From: CANDYO01 sp964627795
Lineage (GTDB): Bacteria > Pseudomonadota > Alphaproteobacteria > Rickettsiales > CANDYO01
Assembly: GCA_964627795.1 (NCBI GenBank)
Contig: CAZVLF010000004.1
Span: forward strand, 1 to 64,000
Direction: 5' to 3'
Length of the DNA: 64,000 nt
The position numbers and the translations under genes were made by a program. This document shows positions 18,298 through 27,495 of the stretch, in pieces (the first letter of the stretch is position 1; each line of letters begins with the position of its first letter). The notes beneath the pieces were generated by a model. That model did no database searches. It saw only the letters and a program-made list of their open reading frames with translations, and was not told the DNA's origin.

Positions 18298-18324
18298 AAA
18301 AAAACCCGCCAAAAGACGGGTTTT
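18298..18324 (-). terminator. Rho-independent terminator of tlc
   Basis: Arms AAAACCCG (18301-18308) and CGGGTTTT (18317-18324) form an 8-bp stem with an 8-nt loop. Read on the minus strand the stem ends in a run of seven Ts. It lies 20 nt after the tlc stop. Confidence 0.88.
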
Positions 18325-18345
18325 AAAGAAGTTATTTGTAAGCAA

Positions 18346-19836
18346 CTATTCCTTAGCTTGCTTCATATTTTCTTCAAACAACTTGCTTAAAGAAAATACC
18401 GCGGCAATCCAACAAACCATTATTATAAGGAATGTAGCTAATATCTCTTCTGTTAATGTAGTTAAAGTTGCACCTGGAATGAAGGTTAATAATAGGAATT
18501 GTATTATCGCACCTCCTGATTTGCCCAGCCTTGCACCAGTAACGTCAACAACAGCTTTACCTTTAACTTTAAGCTCTTCATCAAGTGGAATATAAGCCAT
18601 TTCTTTGGTAGCATCAAAAAGCGAATATTTAGTTGCTTTACTTAAAATATTTTGAGTTGCTCCAATTATAACCGCCATCATTAATGAAGTTGTTCCCATC
18701 ATTGCCATAGTTGCTTCAAATCTATCGCCAGCAAGAATTAAAATAAAGAATAATACGCCTGTAATTAAGATCATTAAAGGTGTTAACACTGCTGCAAAAC
18801 CCCATTTAAATGCTCTTAAAATATAAACACCAACTACCATGCCAATTGCTGATATGAAGCTTGTCCACATTTGGAAAGTCCCCATGAAAGCACTATAATC
18901 ATTTTGAATTGGGAATTGGAGTCTTAATTGATTTTTCCATACACCTTCAACTAAGTTAATGCTTACACCATAAGATAATACAAGAACTGCTATTAAACCT
19001 ATATACTTTGAAGTAAAAATATATTTAAAGCTTTCAATAAGAGACATTTTTACTTTAGCTTTTTTAGTTTTTACTGCACTTGCATCAAAAAACCTGGAAT
19101 CCGTAATAACAAATCTGTTCATGTACCAGAAGATTAACATTAAAAGCAATCCAGCAGCTACAACTGCAATTATCATAAGCTGTAATGTATCTTGCCAAGC
19201 TGCAGCATGATCTGCACGTCCAGCATTAATTACAGAAAAATATTTTTGACAATATCCAGCTAAGAATAAACCTACCTGCCCTAATGCACCAAAAATGGTA
19301 TAGGTTTTTTTTGCTTCACTAACAGTATAAATATGGTTAGCAAATTGCCAAAACATTAATGACAACATCACGCTTCCCCAAAGTTCTGCCATAATGAAAA
19401 ATAATGTTGCTCCCCAATTTTCTAACATCAATAAAGGATATTTAAATTTAGGATGAGACTCTATTAAATCTTTAAAATTAAGATTTAAGTAATCGCTCAT
19501 TGGATATATTAAAAATGCATAAATAGCAAAGAAAGTAATAAAAAATATAGTTATTGAATAGAATAATTTTTCCCTACTTAAAATATTTGCTAATTTTGAA
19601 TATACAATAATAAATATAACAGAAGAAGGAAGTACTCCAAAAAGCTTTACTGTACTAATTACTTCAGCACCTAAAACAGGTATAAGTAAAGTGTCTTTTG
19701 CACCTCTTACAACGCTGTAGATAAAAATTGTAAGTAGCAACATAAGTGAAGTGGGCAATATTTTCTTCAAAATATATTCCTTATTTTCCTTAAAGCTGCT
19801 TGAAGCATCCTTTAAAAAGTTTGTTTTTATTTGCAT
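18346..19836 (-). CDS. tlc: ATP/ADP translocase (nucleotide transport protein)
   Basis: A 496-residue polytopic inner-membrane antiporter of the Tlc/NTT family that, in Rickettsia and Chlamydia, exchanges host ATP for bacterial ADP; paralogues carry other nucleotides. About 11-12 hydrophobic segments cover the protein. The family signature near the N-terminus is clear (YSVVRGAKDTLLIPVLGAE), as is FWQFANHIYTVSEAKK near the middle. Which nucleotide this copy carries cannot be read from sequence. It is the strongest sign here of an obligate intracellular life style. It is a single gene with its own terminator. Confidence 0.95.
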   Translation of the reverse strand: MQIKTNFLKDASSSFKENKEYILKKILPTSLMLLLTIFIYSVVRGAKDTLLIPVLGAEVISTVKLFGVLPSSVIFIIVYSKLANILSREKLFYSITIFFITFFAIYAFLIYPMSDYLNLNFKDLIESHPKFKYPLLMLENWGATLFFIMAELWGSVMLSLMFWQFANHIYTVSEAKKTYTIFGALGQVGLFLAGYCQKYFSVINAGRADHAAAWQDTLQLMIIAVVAAGLLLMLIFWYMNRFVITDSRFFDASAVKTKKAKVKMSLIESFKYIFTSKYIGLIAVLVLSYGVSINLVEGVWKNQLRLQFPIQNDYSAFMGTFQMWTSFISAIGMVVGVYILRAFKWGFAAVLTPLMILITGVLFFILILAGDRFEATMAMMGTTSLMMAVIIGATQNILSKATKYSLFDATKEMAYIPLDEELKVKGKAVVDVTGARLGKSGGAIIQFLLLTFIPGATLTTLTEEILATFLIIMVCWIAAVFSLSKLFEENMKQAKE

Positions 19837-20034
19837 TTGTACTCTCTCTTATGCTAATCTCTAACAACCATAATCAGCTGTAAGTTTTATGGCTTTTAAA
19901 AACTTATGTTTAATAGCTAATTAAGATGTTAGGAGTAAATTGTTTTTAATTAATATTAATATTTTTTGGCATTATAACAAAATTACCCCTATTTTGTCTA
20001 GCAAATAATTATATCGTAACTTAAAAAACGAAAA

Positions 20035-20544
20035 ATGGTTAAAAAATTACTTCTTAATATAAAAACATTTTTTTGGGATATTATTCCCTGTATTATCGTT
20101 TTAGTTTCAATCTTTTTGACTAGTTTACCATATGAAATAAACTATCCTTCAAAATTTTTGATCAATTTACCATATTGTCTGTTATTTTATTTTTTTAAGA
20201 ATGATACTCATAATTTCACATTTGTTTCCTTAATTATTCTTGGCTTAGTCCAAGATATTATAAGTAATATTCCATTAGGATTTACCCCAATATCATTTCT
20301 CTTTTTTTATTTGCTTTTCAACTCTACAAGAAAAATACTAGTGAGAAATAATAAATTTATTTATTCTGTGTTTACATATTCTATATGCTTAGGTATGGTC
20401 ACTTTACTTCATTTATTAATCAAAAACTTGTTTGATTTCCATATTATTATAGACTTTCGCACATCTTTAATAAGATGGTTTTTAGGAGCATTTATATATA
20501 TGACAATTCACTTATTATTTGACCTTGTTAGAATTAGCAAATGA
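20035..20544 (+). CDS. mreD: Rod shape-determining protein MreD (probable)
   Basis: A 169-residue protein with about five hydrophobic segments and the MreD-like signature GLVQDIISNIPLGFTPISFL. It is part of the elongasome that directs lateral wall synthesis in the inner membrane. The stop overlaps the start of mrdA (ATGA-type overlap at 20541), and mreD-mrdA is a standard gene order, which supports the call despite low sequence conservation in this family. mreB and mreC are not in the window. Confidence 0.8.
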   Translation: MVKKLLLNIKTFFWDIIPCIIVLVSIFLTSLPYEINYPSKFLINLPYCLLFYFFKNDTHNFTFVSLIILGLVQDIISNIPLGFTPISFLFFYLLFNSTRKILVRNNKFIYSVFTYSICLGMVTLLHLLIKNLFDFHIIIDFRTSLIRWFLGAFIYMTIHLLFDLVRISK

Positions 20545-22313
20545 CAAATAAATATTTAAAGGATAAAAAAACATTTTCTCGTAGGTCTTTAATTTTAGGC
20601 TCATGCAAAGCTATACTTTTCTCTGGGCTCTTAGGGAGAATGTTTCACTTACAGATCCTAAATCATACTCAATTTTCTAAACTATCAGAAAAAAACCACT
20701 CTAAAATCAGTTTGATAGTCCCTTCAAGAGGTAGAATTTTAGCCCGTAATAATGAAGAATTAGCCGCAAATATTATGAGCTACCAGTTAAGTATAGAAAA
20801 ACTCGGCATTGAGCAGGATTCAGACCAAATAATAAAGAAAATCTGTGATATTCTTGGCTATCCAGAAACTCAGGAATTAGAGCTTCGAGAAAGTTTCTAT
20901 CCACTTAAAGTTGGTGAAGAATTACTAATTGAACAAAATCTCAAATGGAAGGAACTATTAGAATTAGAATTAAATATATTTGATTTATTAGGAAGTGAAA
21001 TTTCCGTAAATTTCAATAGAACATATCCTTATGCAGAACTATTTGGACATACCACAGGATATCTTGGCTCACCCCAAAAATTAGTATCATCTCTTCCTTC
21101 TAAAATAAAGATAGGCAAGAATGGCATTGAAAAAACTATGGAAGAAGATTTGAAAGGGAAACTTGGAGAAAGAAAACTAGAAGTTAATGCTAAAGGACAT
21201 ATTATAAGAGAAATATCCTTAACACCAAGCGCACCAGGCAATGATATAAAGCTTACCTTAGATTTAGATTTGCAAAAAAAAGCCACTGAACTTTTACAAG
21301 GAAATACTGGGGTCGCTTTATTAGCTAAAATAGAAACAGGAGAAATACTAGCCTCTGTTTCTTTACCATCATATGATCCTAACTTGTTTAGCAAAAAAAT
21401 TTCAGCTGAGACCTGGGATAAACTAATTAACAACCCTGAATTACCCCTTATTGATAGAACTGTTGCCTTAACTTACCCTCCTGGGTCTGCTTTTAAAATT
21501 AATGTTGCAATTGCAGCAGTTAAAAATAATTTCAGCCCAGAAACCAGATTTTTCTGTCCAGGTTACTATACTTTAGGTAACAGAAAGTTCCAATGTTGGC
21601 ATAAAAATGGTCATGGCTCACTTAACCTTTATGAAGCTATTGCAGGATCATGTAATGTTTATTTTTGGAATGTAGCCAAAATTTTAGGAATACAACCATT
21701 TGCTGATATGGCAAGAATTATGGGATTTGATCAAAAAATCCTTCAAGACTCTTTGCCAAGGGAACAAAAAGGCTTAATTCCTGACCCTGAGTGGAAGAGA
21801 AAGAATAAAAATTCTTCATGGAATATGGCAGATACCCTTAACTCTGCAATTGGACAAGGTTATATAGAAGCAACTCCTATTCAAATGTTAACCATGATAA
21901 TGAGAATAGCTAGTGGCAAGAATGTAACTCCCTTCTTAGTTAAAAATAATAATATTAATACATCTTCCTCATTAAATATTAGCAAGGAATTAGAGATAAT
22001 CAAAAGAGGAATGGAAATGACTACTAGATGGGAAAGAGGTACAGCCTTCAATAGCCGCATTAATATTTCAGGGATGGAAATGGCAGGAAAAACAGGAACA
22101 TGCCAGGTTATTTCAAAAAGACATGCTAATGATGACCTTAGTAAGGCAATAGTGCCTAAAAAAATTAGAAACCATGGTGTTTTTGTTGCATATGCACCAT
22201 TAAATTCACCTAAATATGCATTTTGCGGTATAATAGAACATGGCGGAACTCCATTGCTTGCAGTTAAAACAGCGCGAGACTTACTTATTGAAGCACAAAA
22301 AAGAAATATTTGA
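20541..22313 (+). CDS. mrdA: Penicillin-binding protein 2, peptidoglycan transpeptidase
   Basis: Class B PBP that cross-links peptidoglycan during elongation. 590 residues: N-terminal membrane anchor (about 18-35), a pedestal/dimerisation domain starting at PSRGRILARN, and a transpeptidase domain with active-site SxxK (PPGSAFK, around 310), SxN (SCN, near 370) and KTG (KTGTCQV, near 516). All three motifs are intact, so the cell keeps a functional wall-synthesis enzyme. Overlaps mreD by 4 nt. Confidence 0.95.
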   Translation: MTNKYLKDKKTFSRRSLILGSCKAILFSGLLGRMFHLQILNHTQFSKLSEKNHSKISLIVPSRGRILARNNEELAANIMSYQLSIEKLGIEQDSDQIIKKICDILGYPETQELELRESFYPLKVGEELLIEQNLKWKELLELELNIFDLLGSEISVNFNRTYPYAELFGHTTGYLGSPQKLVSSLPSKIKIGKNGIEKTMEEDLKGKLGERKLEVNAKGHIIREISLTPSAPGNDIKLTLDLDLQKKATELLQGNTGVALLAKIETGEILASVSLPSYDPNLFSKKISAETWDKLINNPELPLIDRTVALTYPPGSAFKINVAIAAVKNNFSPETRFFCPGYYTLGNRKFQCWHKNGHGSLNLYEAIAGSCNVYFWNVAKILGIQPFADMARIMGFDQKILQDSLPREQKGLIPDPEWKRKNKNSSWNMADTLNSAIGQGYIEATPIQMLTMIMRIASGKNVTPFLVKNNNINTSSSLNISKELEIIKRGMEMTTRWERGTAFNSRINISGMEMAGKTGTCQVISKRHANDDLSKAIVPKKIRNHGVFVAYAPLNSPKYAFCGIIEHGGTPLLAVKTARDLLIEAQKRNI

Positions 22314-22371
22314 TGGTTGAAGAATTTAAATTTTAGCATTAAGATGCATAGGAAACTTTTCTAGGAAGCTA

Positions 22372-23013
22372 ATGGTTGATATTATTAAAGAATTAGATGA
22401 AAAATCTATTCAGAAAATTATAAACCTCCTTGATAACGGTGGAGTTATTTCATTTCCAACTGAAACTGTATATGCTTTAGCTGCTGATGCTACAAACCGA
22501 TTGGCAGTTGAAAAGATTTATGCAATTAAAGAAAGAAATAAAGATAAGTCTTTACCCATATTAGTAGGTGATATAAACCAGGCTAAACAAATAGCAGAGT
22601 TTAATGAGAAAGCACTTAAACTTGCTCTTCATTATTTTCCAGGGCCTTTAACTCTTGTTTTAAATATTGGAAAGGTTTTTAATTTAGCTGGAAATGTTAA
22701 TGATGGAAAACAAAATATTGGAATTAGAATGCCTAATCATAAAGAAGCGTTAAAAATATTACAATCTTTTGGAAAGCCTTTGGTTGGAACAAGTGCAAAT
22801 ATCTCCTCTCAAGCAAGTTCTATTTCAGGGGAGGAAGTTATTGAATCTATCGGAGACAAGCTTGATTTAATTGTTGATCTTGGAAAGGTAAATATAGGTA
22901 TACATTCTACTATTTTAGATTTAACTAAACCCACCCCTTACCTTTTAAGGAAAGGAGCAATAGAGGTTAAAGAGCTAGAAAAATTTTTAAATGAAAAAAT
23001 AAGTAATCCTTAA
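22372..23013 (+). CDS. tsaC: Threonylcarbamoyl-AMP synthase
   Basis: Makes threonylcarbamoyl-AMP from Thr, bicarbonate and ATP, the first step of the t6A37 tRNA modification. 213 residues of the YrdC/Sua5 fold: FPTETVYALAADA, KERNKDKSLP (basic substrate pocket), and GTSANIS are all typical. It ends 16 nt before lepA, with which it is probably co-transcribed. Confidence 0.93.
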   Translation: MVDIIKELDEKSIQKIINLLDNGGVISFPTETVYALAADATNRLAVEKIYAIKERNKDKSLPILVGDINQAKQIAEFNEKALKLALHYFPGPLTLVLNIGKVFNLAGNVNDGKQNIGIRMPNHKEALKILQSFGKPLVGTSANISSQASSISGEEVIESIGDKLDLIVDLGKVNIGIHSTILDLTKPTPYLLRKGAIEVKELEKFLNEKISNP

Positions 23014-23028
23014 AGAATTATTATAGAT

Positions 23029-24837
23029 ATGACTCAAAAAATTCCTAATATTCGAAATTTCTCTATTATTGCACATATTGATCACGGTAAATCTACTCTT
23101 GCTGATCGTTTAATAGAACATTGTGGAGGACTTCAACAAAGAGAAATGACAGCTCAAGTCCTTGATTCAATGGAAATTGAAAAAGAAAGAGGCATAACAA
23201 TTAAAGCTCAAACAGTGAGATTACTTTATAAAGCTAAAGATAATAACACTTATCAATTAAATTTAATGGATACTCCAGGACACGTAGATTTTGCTTATGA
23301 AGTTAGCCGTTGTCTAGCTGCTTGTGAAGGATCTTTATTGGTGGTTGATGCAAGCCAAGGAGTAGAAGCCCAAACTTTAGCTAATGTTTACCAGGCAATT
23401 GATAATAATCATGAACTTGTTCCTGTCCTTAATAAAGTTGATCTTCCTGTTGCAGAACCCGATCGAGTTAAAGACCAAATTGAAGATGTAATTGGTATAG
23501 ATGCAAGTGATGCTATACTTGCTTCAGCAAAAACAGGAAAAGGAATAGAAGATATCTTAGAAGCAATTGTAACTCGTCTTCCATCTCCTGTTGGAGAACC
23601 AGAAGCTCCTCTTAAAGCTCTTTTAGTAGATAGTTGGTATGATCCATATTTAGGGGTGGTTAATCTAATTAGAATTATCAATGGAAAAATTTATAAAGGG
23701 ATGAAAATTAGGATGCTTGCTTCAGGAGCTACTCATGTCATTGATGAGGTGGGAGTTTTCACCCCTAAGCGAACTCCTGTGGCAAACCTAAGCGCTGGAG
23801 AAGTTGGTTATATTTCAGCTAGTATTAAACAAATTTCAGATTGTAAAGTAGGTGATACAATAACTGAAGAAAAATTTGCCTCCACAACGGAGCCTCTTTC
23901 TGGTTTTAAACCTACTCAATCAGTTGTATTTTGTGGGTTATACCCAGCCGATGCTTCTGATTTTGACTCCTTAAGGGAAGCTTTAGGTAAATTAAGTTTA
24001 AATGATTCAAGCTTTGAATATGAAATGGAAAGTTCAACTGCTTTAGGATTTGGTTATAGATGCGGATTTCTTGGACTTCTTCATCTTGAAATTGTTCAAG
24101 AAAGATTAGAAAGAGAATTTGATGTAGATTTAATAACTACCGCTCCAAGTGTTGTTTATAAAATATATCTTAAAGATGGAACTAACTTTGAGCTTCATAA
24201 CCCAGCAGATATGCCTGATCCAACCCAAATTGAATATATGGAAGAACCCTGGATTGAAGCTACTATTCTTGTACCAGATGAATTTTTAGGATCAGTTCTT
24301 TCATTATGCACAGATAAAAGAGGTGTGCAAAAAAATCTTACTTATGTAGGAAATAGAGCAATGGTTGTTTACAGACTCCCACTAAACGAAATTGTTTTTG
24401 ATTTTTATGATCGCTTAAAATCTTGTTCTAAAGGCTATGCAAGCTTTGATTGGAGAATGGATGGATATGAGGAAAGTGATCTGGTAAAATTAACCATTCT
24501 AGTAAATAAAGAACCTGTAGATGCTTTATCTGGAATAGTGCATAAAAGTAGGTCTGAAACTAGAGGTAGAGAATTATGTAAACGCCTTTCCGATCTTATT
24601 CCAAGGCAGCTATTTCAAATTGCAATTCAAGCTGCAATTGGAGGAAAAATAATAGCCAGAGAAACTGTAAAAGCTTTGCGTAAAGATGTTCTTGCAAAAT
24701 GCTATGGCGGGGATATTACAAGAAAACGTAAACTTTTAGAGAAACAGAAGAAGGGTAAGAAACGTATGCGTAATATAGGTAATGTTGAAATTCCACAATC
24801 TGCCTTTATTGCTGCACTTAAGATAGGCGATGATTAA
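23029..24837 (+). CDS. lepA: Elongation factor 4 (LepA)
   Basis: Ribosome-associated GTPase of 602 residues, the standard length. G-domain motifs: AHIDHGKST (G1), GITIKAQT (G2), DTPGH (G3), NKVDLP (G4) and SAKTG (G5). The LepA-specific C-terminal domain is complete with RKRKLLEKQKKGKKRM near the end. No frameshift or truncation. Confidence 0.97.
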   Translation: MTQKIPNIRNFSIIAHIDHGKSTLADRLIEHCGGLQQREMTAQVLDSMEIEKERGITIKAQTVRLLYKAKDNNTYQLNLMDTPGHVDFAYEVSRCLAACEGSLLVVDASQGVEAQTLANVYQAIDNNHELVPVLNKVDLPVAEPDRVKDQIEDVIGIDASDAILASAKTGKGIEDILEAIVTRLPSPVGEPEAPLKALLVDSWYDPYLGVVNLIRIINGKIYKGMKIRMLASGATHVIDEVGVFTPKRTPVANLSAGEVGYISASIKQISDCKVGDTITEEKFASTTEPLSGFKPTQSVVFCGLYPADASDFDSLREALGKLSLNDSSFEYEMESSTALGFGYRCGFLGLLHLEIVQERLEREFDVDLITTAPSVVYKIYLKDGTNFELHNPADMPDPTQIEYMEEPWIEATILVPDEFLGSVLSLCTDKRGVQKNLTYVGNRAMVVYRLPLNEIVFDFYDRLKSCSKGYASFDWRMDGYEESDLVKLTILVNKEPVDALSGIVHKSRSETRGRELCKRLSDLIPRQLFQIAIQAAIGGKIIARETVKALRKDVLAKCYGGDITRKRKLLEKQKKGKKRMRNIGNVEIPQSAFIAALKIGDD

Positions 24838-24871
24838 AAAATAACATTATATATTATATCTTGCTAAATTA

Positions 24872-24937
24872 AACCAAGCATAAAGATTATTATTATAAAA
24901 AACTAATGATAATCTTTATTATCTTTAAAGCTTGGTT
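24872..24937. repeat. Long imperfect inverted repeat between convergent genes
   Basis: AACCAAGC (24872-24879) pairs with GCTTGGTT (24930-24937), and TAAAGATTATTATT just inside pairs with AATGATAATCTTTA except for one wobble. It separates lepA from the broken glycosyltransferase locus on the other strand and could terminate both, though T-runs are poor. The right arm overlaps the stop of the HtrL-like pseudogene. Confidence 0.5.
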
Positions 24938-25500
24938 AGTTATAGTGTTTTAATGCATACCACAATCTATTCCCATTATCTTTAGGATCTTGGTAAATTA
25001 TATTAAATAAATTTGGATGCTTAATTACCATAGTTGACATAAAAGTTTGTTCATTACCAGACAAAATATTTTTTTGAATCAAATCTAATCTAGTGTAATC
25101 AAAAAGAATGTCGTATAGTTTCCTGCTCCTTTATCACCCACTATAATACCAGCTTGTACTCCATCGGTTAACGAATCAATAAAACCTCTTTTTATATCTG
25201 TTTTTTTAATTTAGTTGATCATTATTAACGAAATTTTATTATTTATCATATATCTATCAGACATAAAATTATTATTTATATAATTTTTATCTCTAAATAC
25301 GCCGATATCACACCAAACAAAAAAATTAGAACCATAATAATCCATCTTAATAGCATCATTTACAAATTTCACCTTTTCAGCCCAAACCATGTATAATTCA
25401 GGAGTATGATATTTTTCAGGATCAATTGAAGCAAAATATTTATAATTAGTTTTCAATTTATATGATACAAATTCTTCTAGTTCTCTTTCAATGATCAAAA
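24936..25500 (-). pseudogene. Broken HtrL/YibB-like glycosyltransferase segment
   Basis: Three consecutive minus-strand pieces join into one HtrL/YibB-like protein. The first, read from about 25500, contains PELYMVWAEKVKFVNDAI and FFVWCDIGVFRD, the family's core (DxG region). It meets an in-frame TAA at 25211-25213, then continues in the same frame with GFIDSLTDGVQAGIIVGDKGAG. A frameshift near 25115-25122 then leads into LYDILFDYTRLDLIQKN...SGNEQTF and KHPNLF, stopping at 24936. A further frameshift near 25500-25512 joins it to the GT11-like fragment upstream. At least three disabling changes, so not functional as a whole. Confidence 0.75.
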
Positions 25501-25736
25501 TTAAGGGTTTTCTAATAATCTAGTGCTAATCTCATTGCCTGATTTGGATAATTTATTGAAAGCTTTGAAAAAACTACTATTACTTTCATTAGCATAAATA
25601 ATATTATCTCGGTTTATTTCGAATCCAGTTATGGAAGACCTCTCTTCTTCATCTATATAAAGATAAAAGTTTCTTCCTATTTTTTAGCTAAAGAATATGT
25701 AGCAGCATATTGAAATAGTTTATCTCTAAATATTTC
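25501..25736 (-). pseudogene. Broken GT11 (fucosyltransferase-like) fragment
   Basis: Directly after the stop of the GT2 gene, and in its frame, the sequence reads EIFRDKLFQYAATYSLAKK, close to the GLGNQxFQYA N-terminal signature of family 11 alpha-1,2-fucosyltransferases. The frame then breaks at a run of six Ts (25680-25685; A6 on the coding strand) and continues as IGRNFYLYIDEEE and ESNSSFFKAFNKLSKSGN. The last residues of the GT2 frame (SIIFRT) would be the first strand of this domain, so the locus was once a fusion. Confidence 0.65.
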
Positions 25737-26744
25737 TTAAGTTCGAAAAATTATTGAGTCTCCAGCAATAAAAAATTCTTCCTCGAGAGGTTGCTGATAA
25801 TCATTTAAGCAATATTTATTAGAAGATAAAATATCCAATTTATAATTATAGTTAGAAGGTAACGGCAAATATTTTGGCAAATTTCTAATATATGTAGCTG
25901 CCTCTTTCTGCTCTTTACCATATAGCTTTTCATCATTATTTTGGTGCCACCTATAAATATATAAAATATCTTTTATAAATTTAGTTCTTTCTTTTCCAGC
26001 CATTTCAAGCATAGGAAACATAAGAGCTAGGTCTCCTGAAGTATTAAAGAACTCTTCATTATATTTTAAATCTTTCTGGTCTATTTTCCTAAACAACCAT
26101 GTATAAGAGGTTCTTAAATGAGAAGTACTCCATGGAATTAATCTTAAATTTTGCCAATCATGTAATAATATCTCTTTATTACAGTAATTTCCTATGTTTC
26201 CCTTATTATCAATAAATTGACCATATGTTATCCATATATTTTCTTGTTCATATATGTTATTTAACTTAGTCAGAACGTGTGAAGTTGCAAGCATGTCATC
26301 ACCATCTAAATGAACCATAACATCATTAGCCTCACAAAAGCTGTTAGAAGCATGGACAAAAGCATATAAAGGTGATCTTTTTCTAGTTTCATGTCGATCA
26401 AGCTTGAATTTATTGTCATCTAAACCGCTTAAATACTTAATTGATTCTACCAATTCATATGTTCCATCATTTGAAGCATCATCTACATAAAGCATTTTCC
26501 AATTATGATATTCTTGCCTAAAAACTGAATTTAAAGCTTGAGTTATATATTTTATATTATTATATGAAGGTACAACTATGCAAAAAGAAGTGTTTTCATT
26601 CTCAGTACTAGCTTGTTGAGCATTTGAAAAATACTGCTGATTAATTAAACTTAAAAAATTATTATATTTAATAATATCATTAATTGTTGAAAATTGATTT
26701 ATTTCCAATACTGCTTCACTATTATTTTCTTGCTCAATCATCAT
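25737..26744 (-). CDS. Glycosyltransferase family 2, C-terminally truncated
   Basis: Transfers a sugar from a nucleotide sugar to an unknown acceptor, probably a surface glycan. The GT-A domain begins at FCIVVPSYNNIKYITQALNS, has the YVDDASNDGT loop and the DxD-type HLDGDDML (metal and UDP-sugar binding). The frame extends to a TTG at 26756 but ATG 26744 is the likelier start. It ends at a TAA (25737) beyond which coding sequence for further transferase domains continues in frame, so this is the surviving first domain of a larger protein. The GT2 domain itself looks intact. Confidence 0.75.
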   Translation of the reverse strand: MMIEQENNSEAVLEINQFSTINDIIKYNNFLSLINQQYFSNAQQASTENENTSFCIVVPSYNNIKYITQALNSVFRQEYHNWKMLYVDDASNDGTYELVESIKYLSGLDDNKFKLDRHETRKRSPLYAFVHASNSFCEANDVMVHLDGDDMLATSHVLTKLNNIYEQENIWITYGQFIDNKGNIGNYCNKEILLHDWQNLRLIPWSTSHLRTSYTWLFRKIDQKDLKYNEEFFNTSGDLALMFPMLEMAGKERTKFIKDILYIYRWHQNNDEKLYGKEQKEAATYIRNLPKYLPLPSNYNYKLDILSSNKYCLNDYQQPLEEEFFIAGDSIIFRT

Positions 26745-26880
26745 ATATTTTTTCAATTAAATTTGAACGTGCGGCAATAATATAGATAGAGAATTAACAA
26801 AAAGTTAATTATAATAGATTTGTTTTTTAAAAAATTTATCTATTAATTAAGCTAGTTTTATCTTATAATTTTTAAATATA

Positions 26881-27495
26881 ATGTTCTTAAAAGTGATTAT
26901 GGAAGATAGCAAACTTGGTTCGCATTTTGACATTATTAATAATAGCAACCAAATAAAATTAAAAATTTCTGAATTACTTACTAAGTCAGATATTTTGGAA
27001 GAGCAAGATATTGATGACTTGCTTATTCCGTTAATGATAAATATGCTTAATTTTTTTTCCAATCAAATTGAGGAGATTATTTCATTTGATAATTTATCTG
27101 AATACCAGAAAAATAAAATTTTAAGGCACTTTAAAAAAGTTAGCACTAAGATTAAAAGTAAAAACTTAAAAAATGTAGAGGATGTTATCAATTCACTAGT
27201 TATTAAAGTACTAACTTCTTTTACTTTTTTAGAAGAAAAATCTCATTCTTATGATAAATTAGAATTAGCAAAGCTTAGCAAGTTAGAAAATTTTATAAAT
27301 AACGAAATAAATAATCTCTCTCAACCAAAAGATGAATCTATAACTCAAGCTAACATTATTAATCCTATGATGAAAGGCGATATTAAAAAAGCTATCAAGA
27401 ATATAAATTTAAAGGTTGAATTAAATCAAGAAAAAAGCTCTTTTATAAGTAAAATTGACTCTGCAGGAAAAATAATAATTGGTAAAGGAAAATGA
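26881..27495 (+). CDS. Hypothetical helical protein upstream of sulfate-binding protein
   Basis: A 204-residue protein that I do not recognise. It is Lys/Glu/Ile/Asn-rich with several predicted amphipathic helices (for example KNKILRHFKKVSTKIKSK) and no signal peptide or membrane segment. A second possible start is ATG 26899 (MEDSKLG). Its TGA overlaps the start of the next gene (ATGA at 27492), so translation of the sulfate-binding protein is probably coupled to it. That coupling suggests a shared role, but nothing in the sequence says what. Confidence 0.6.
   Translation: MFLKVIMEDSKLGSHFDIINNSNQIKLKISELLTKSDILEEQDIDDLLIPLMINMLNFFSNQIEEIISFDNLSEYQKNKILRHFKKVSTKIKSKNLKNVEDVINSLVIKVLTSFTFLEEKSHSYDKLELAKLSKLENFINNEINNLSQPKDESITQANIINPMMKGDIKKAIKNINLKVELNQEKSSFISKIDSAGKIIIGKGK

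Noticed and set aside
21029..21433. Minus-strand open frame within mrdA (and similar ones within lepA, sucC, sucD, rho)
   Set aside because: Shadows of conserved genes; long antisense frames arise from codon bias of the sense strand.
24936..25736. Sequencing error as the sole cause of the broken glycosyltransferase
   Set aside because: One break is at an A6 run and could be an error, but others (TAA at 25211, TAA at 25737) are not at homopolymers, and core genes with similar runs are intact.
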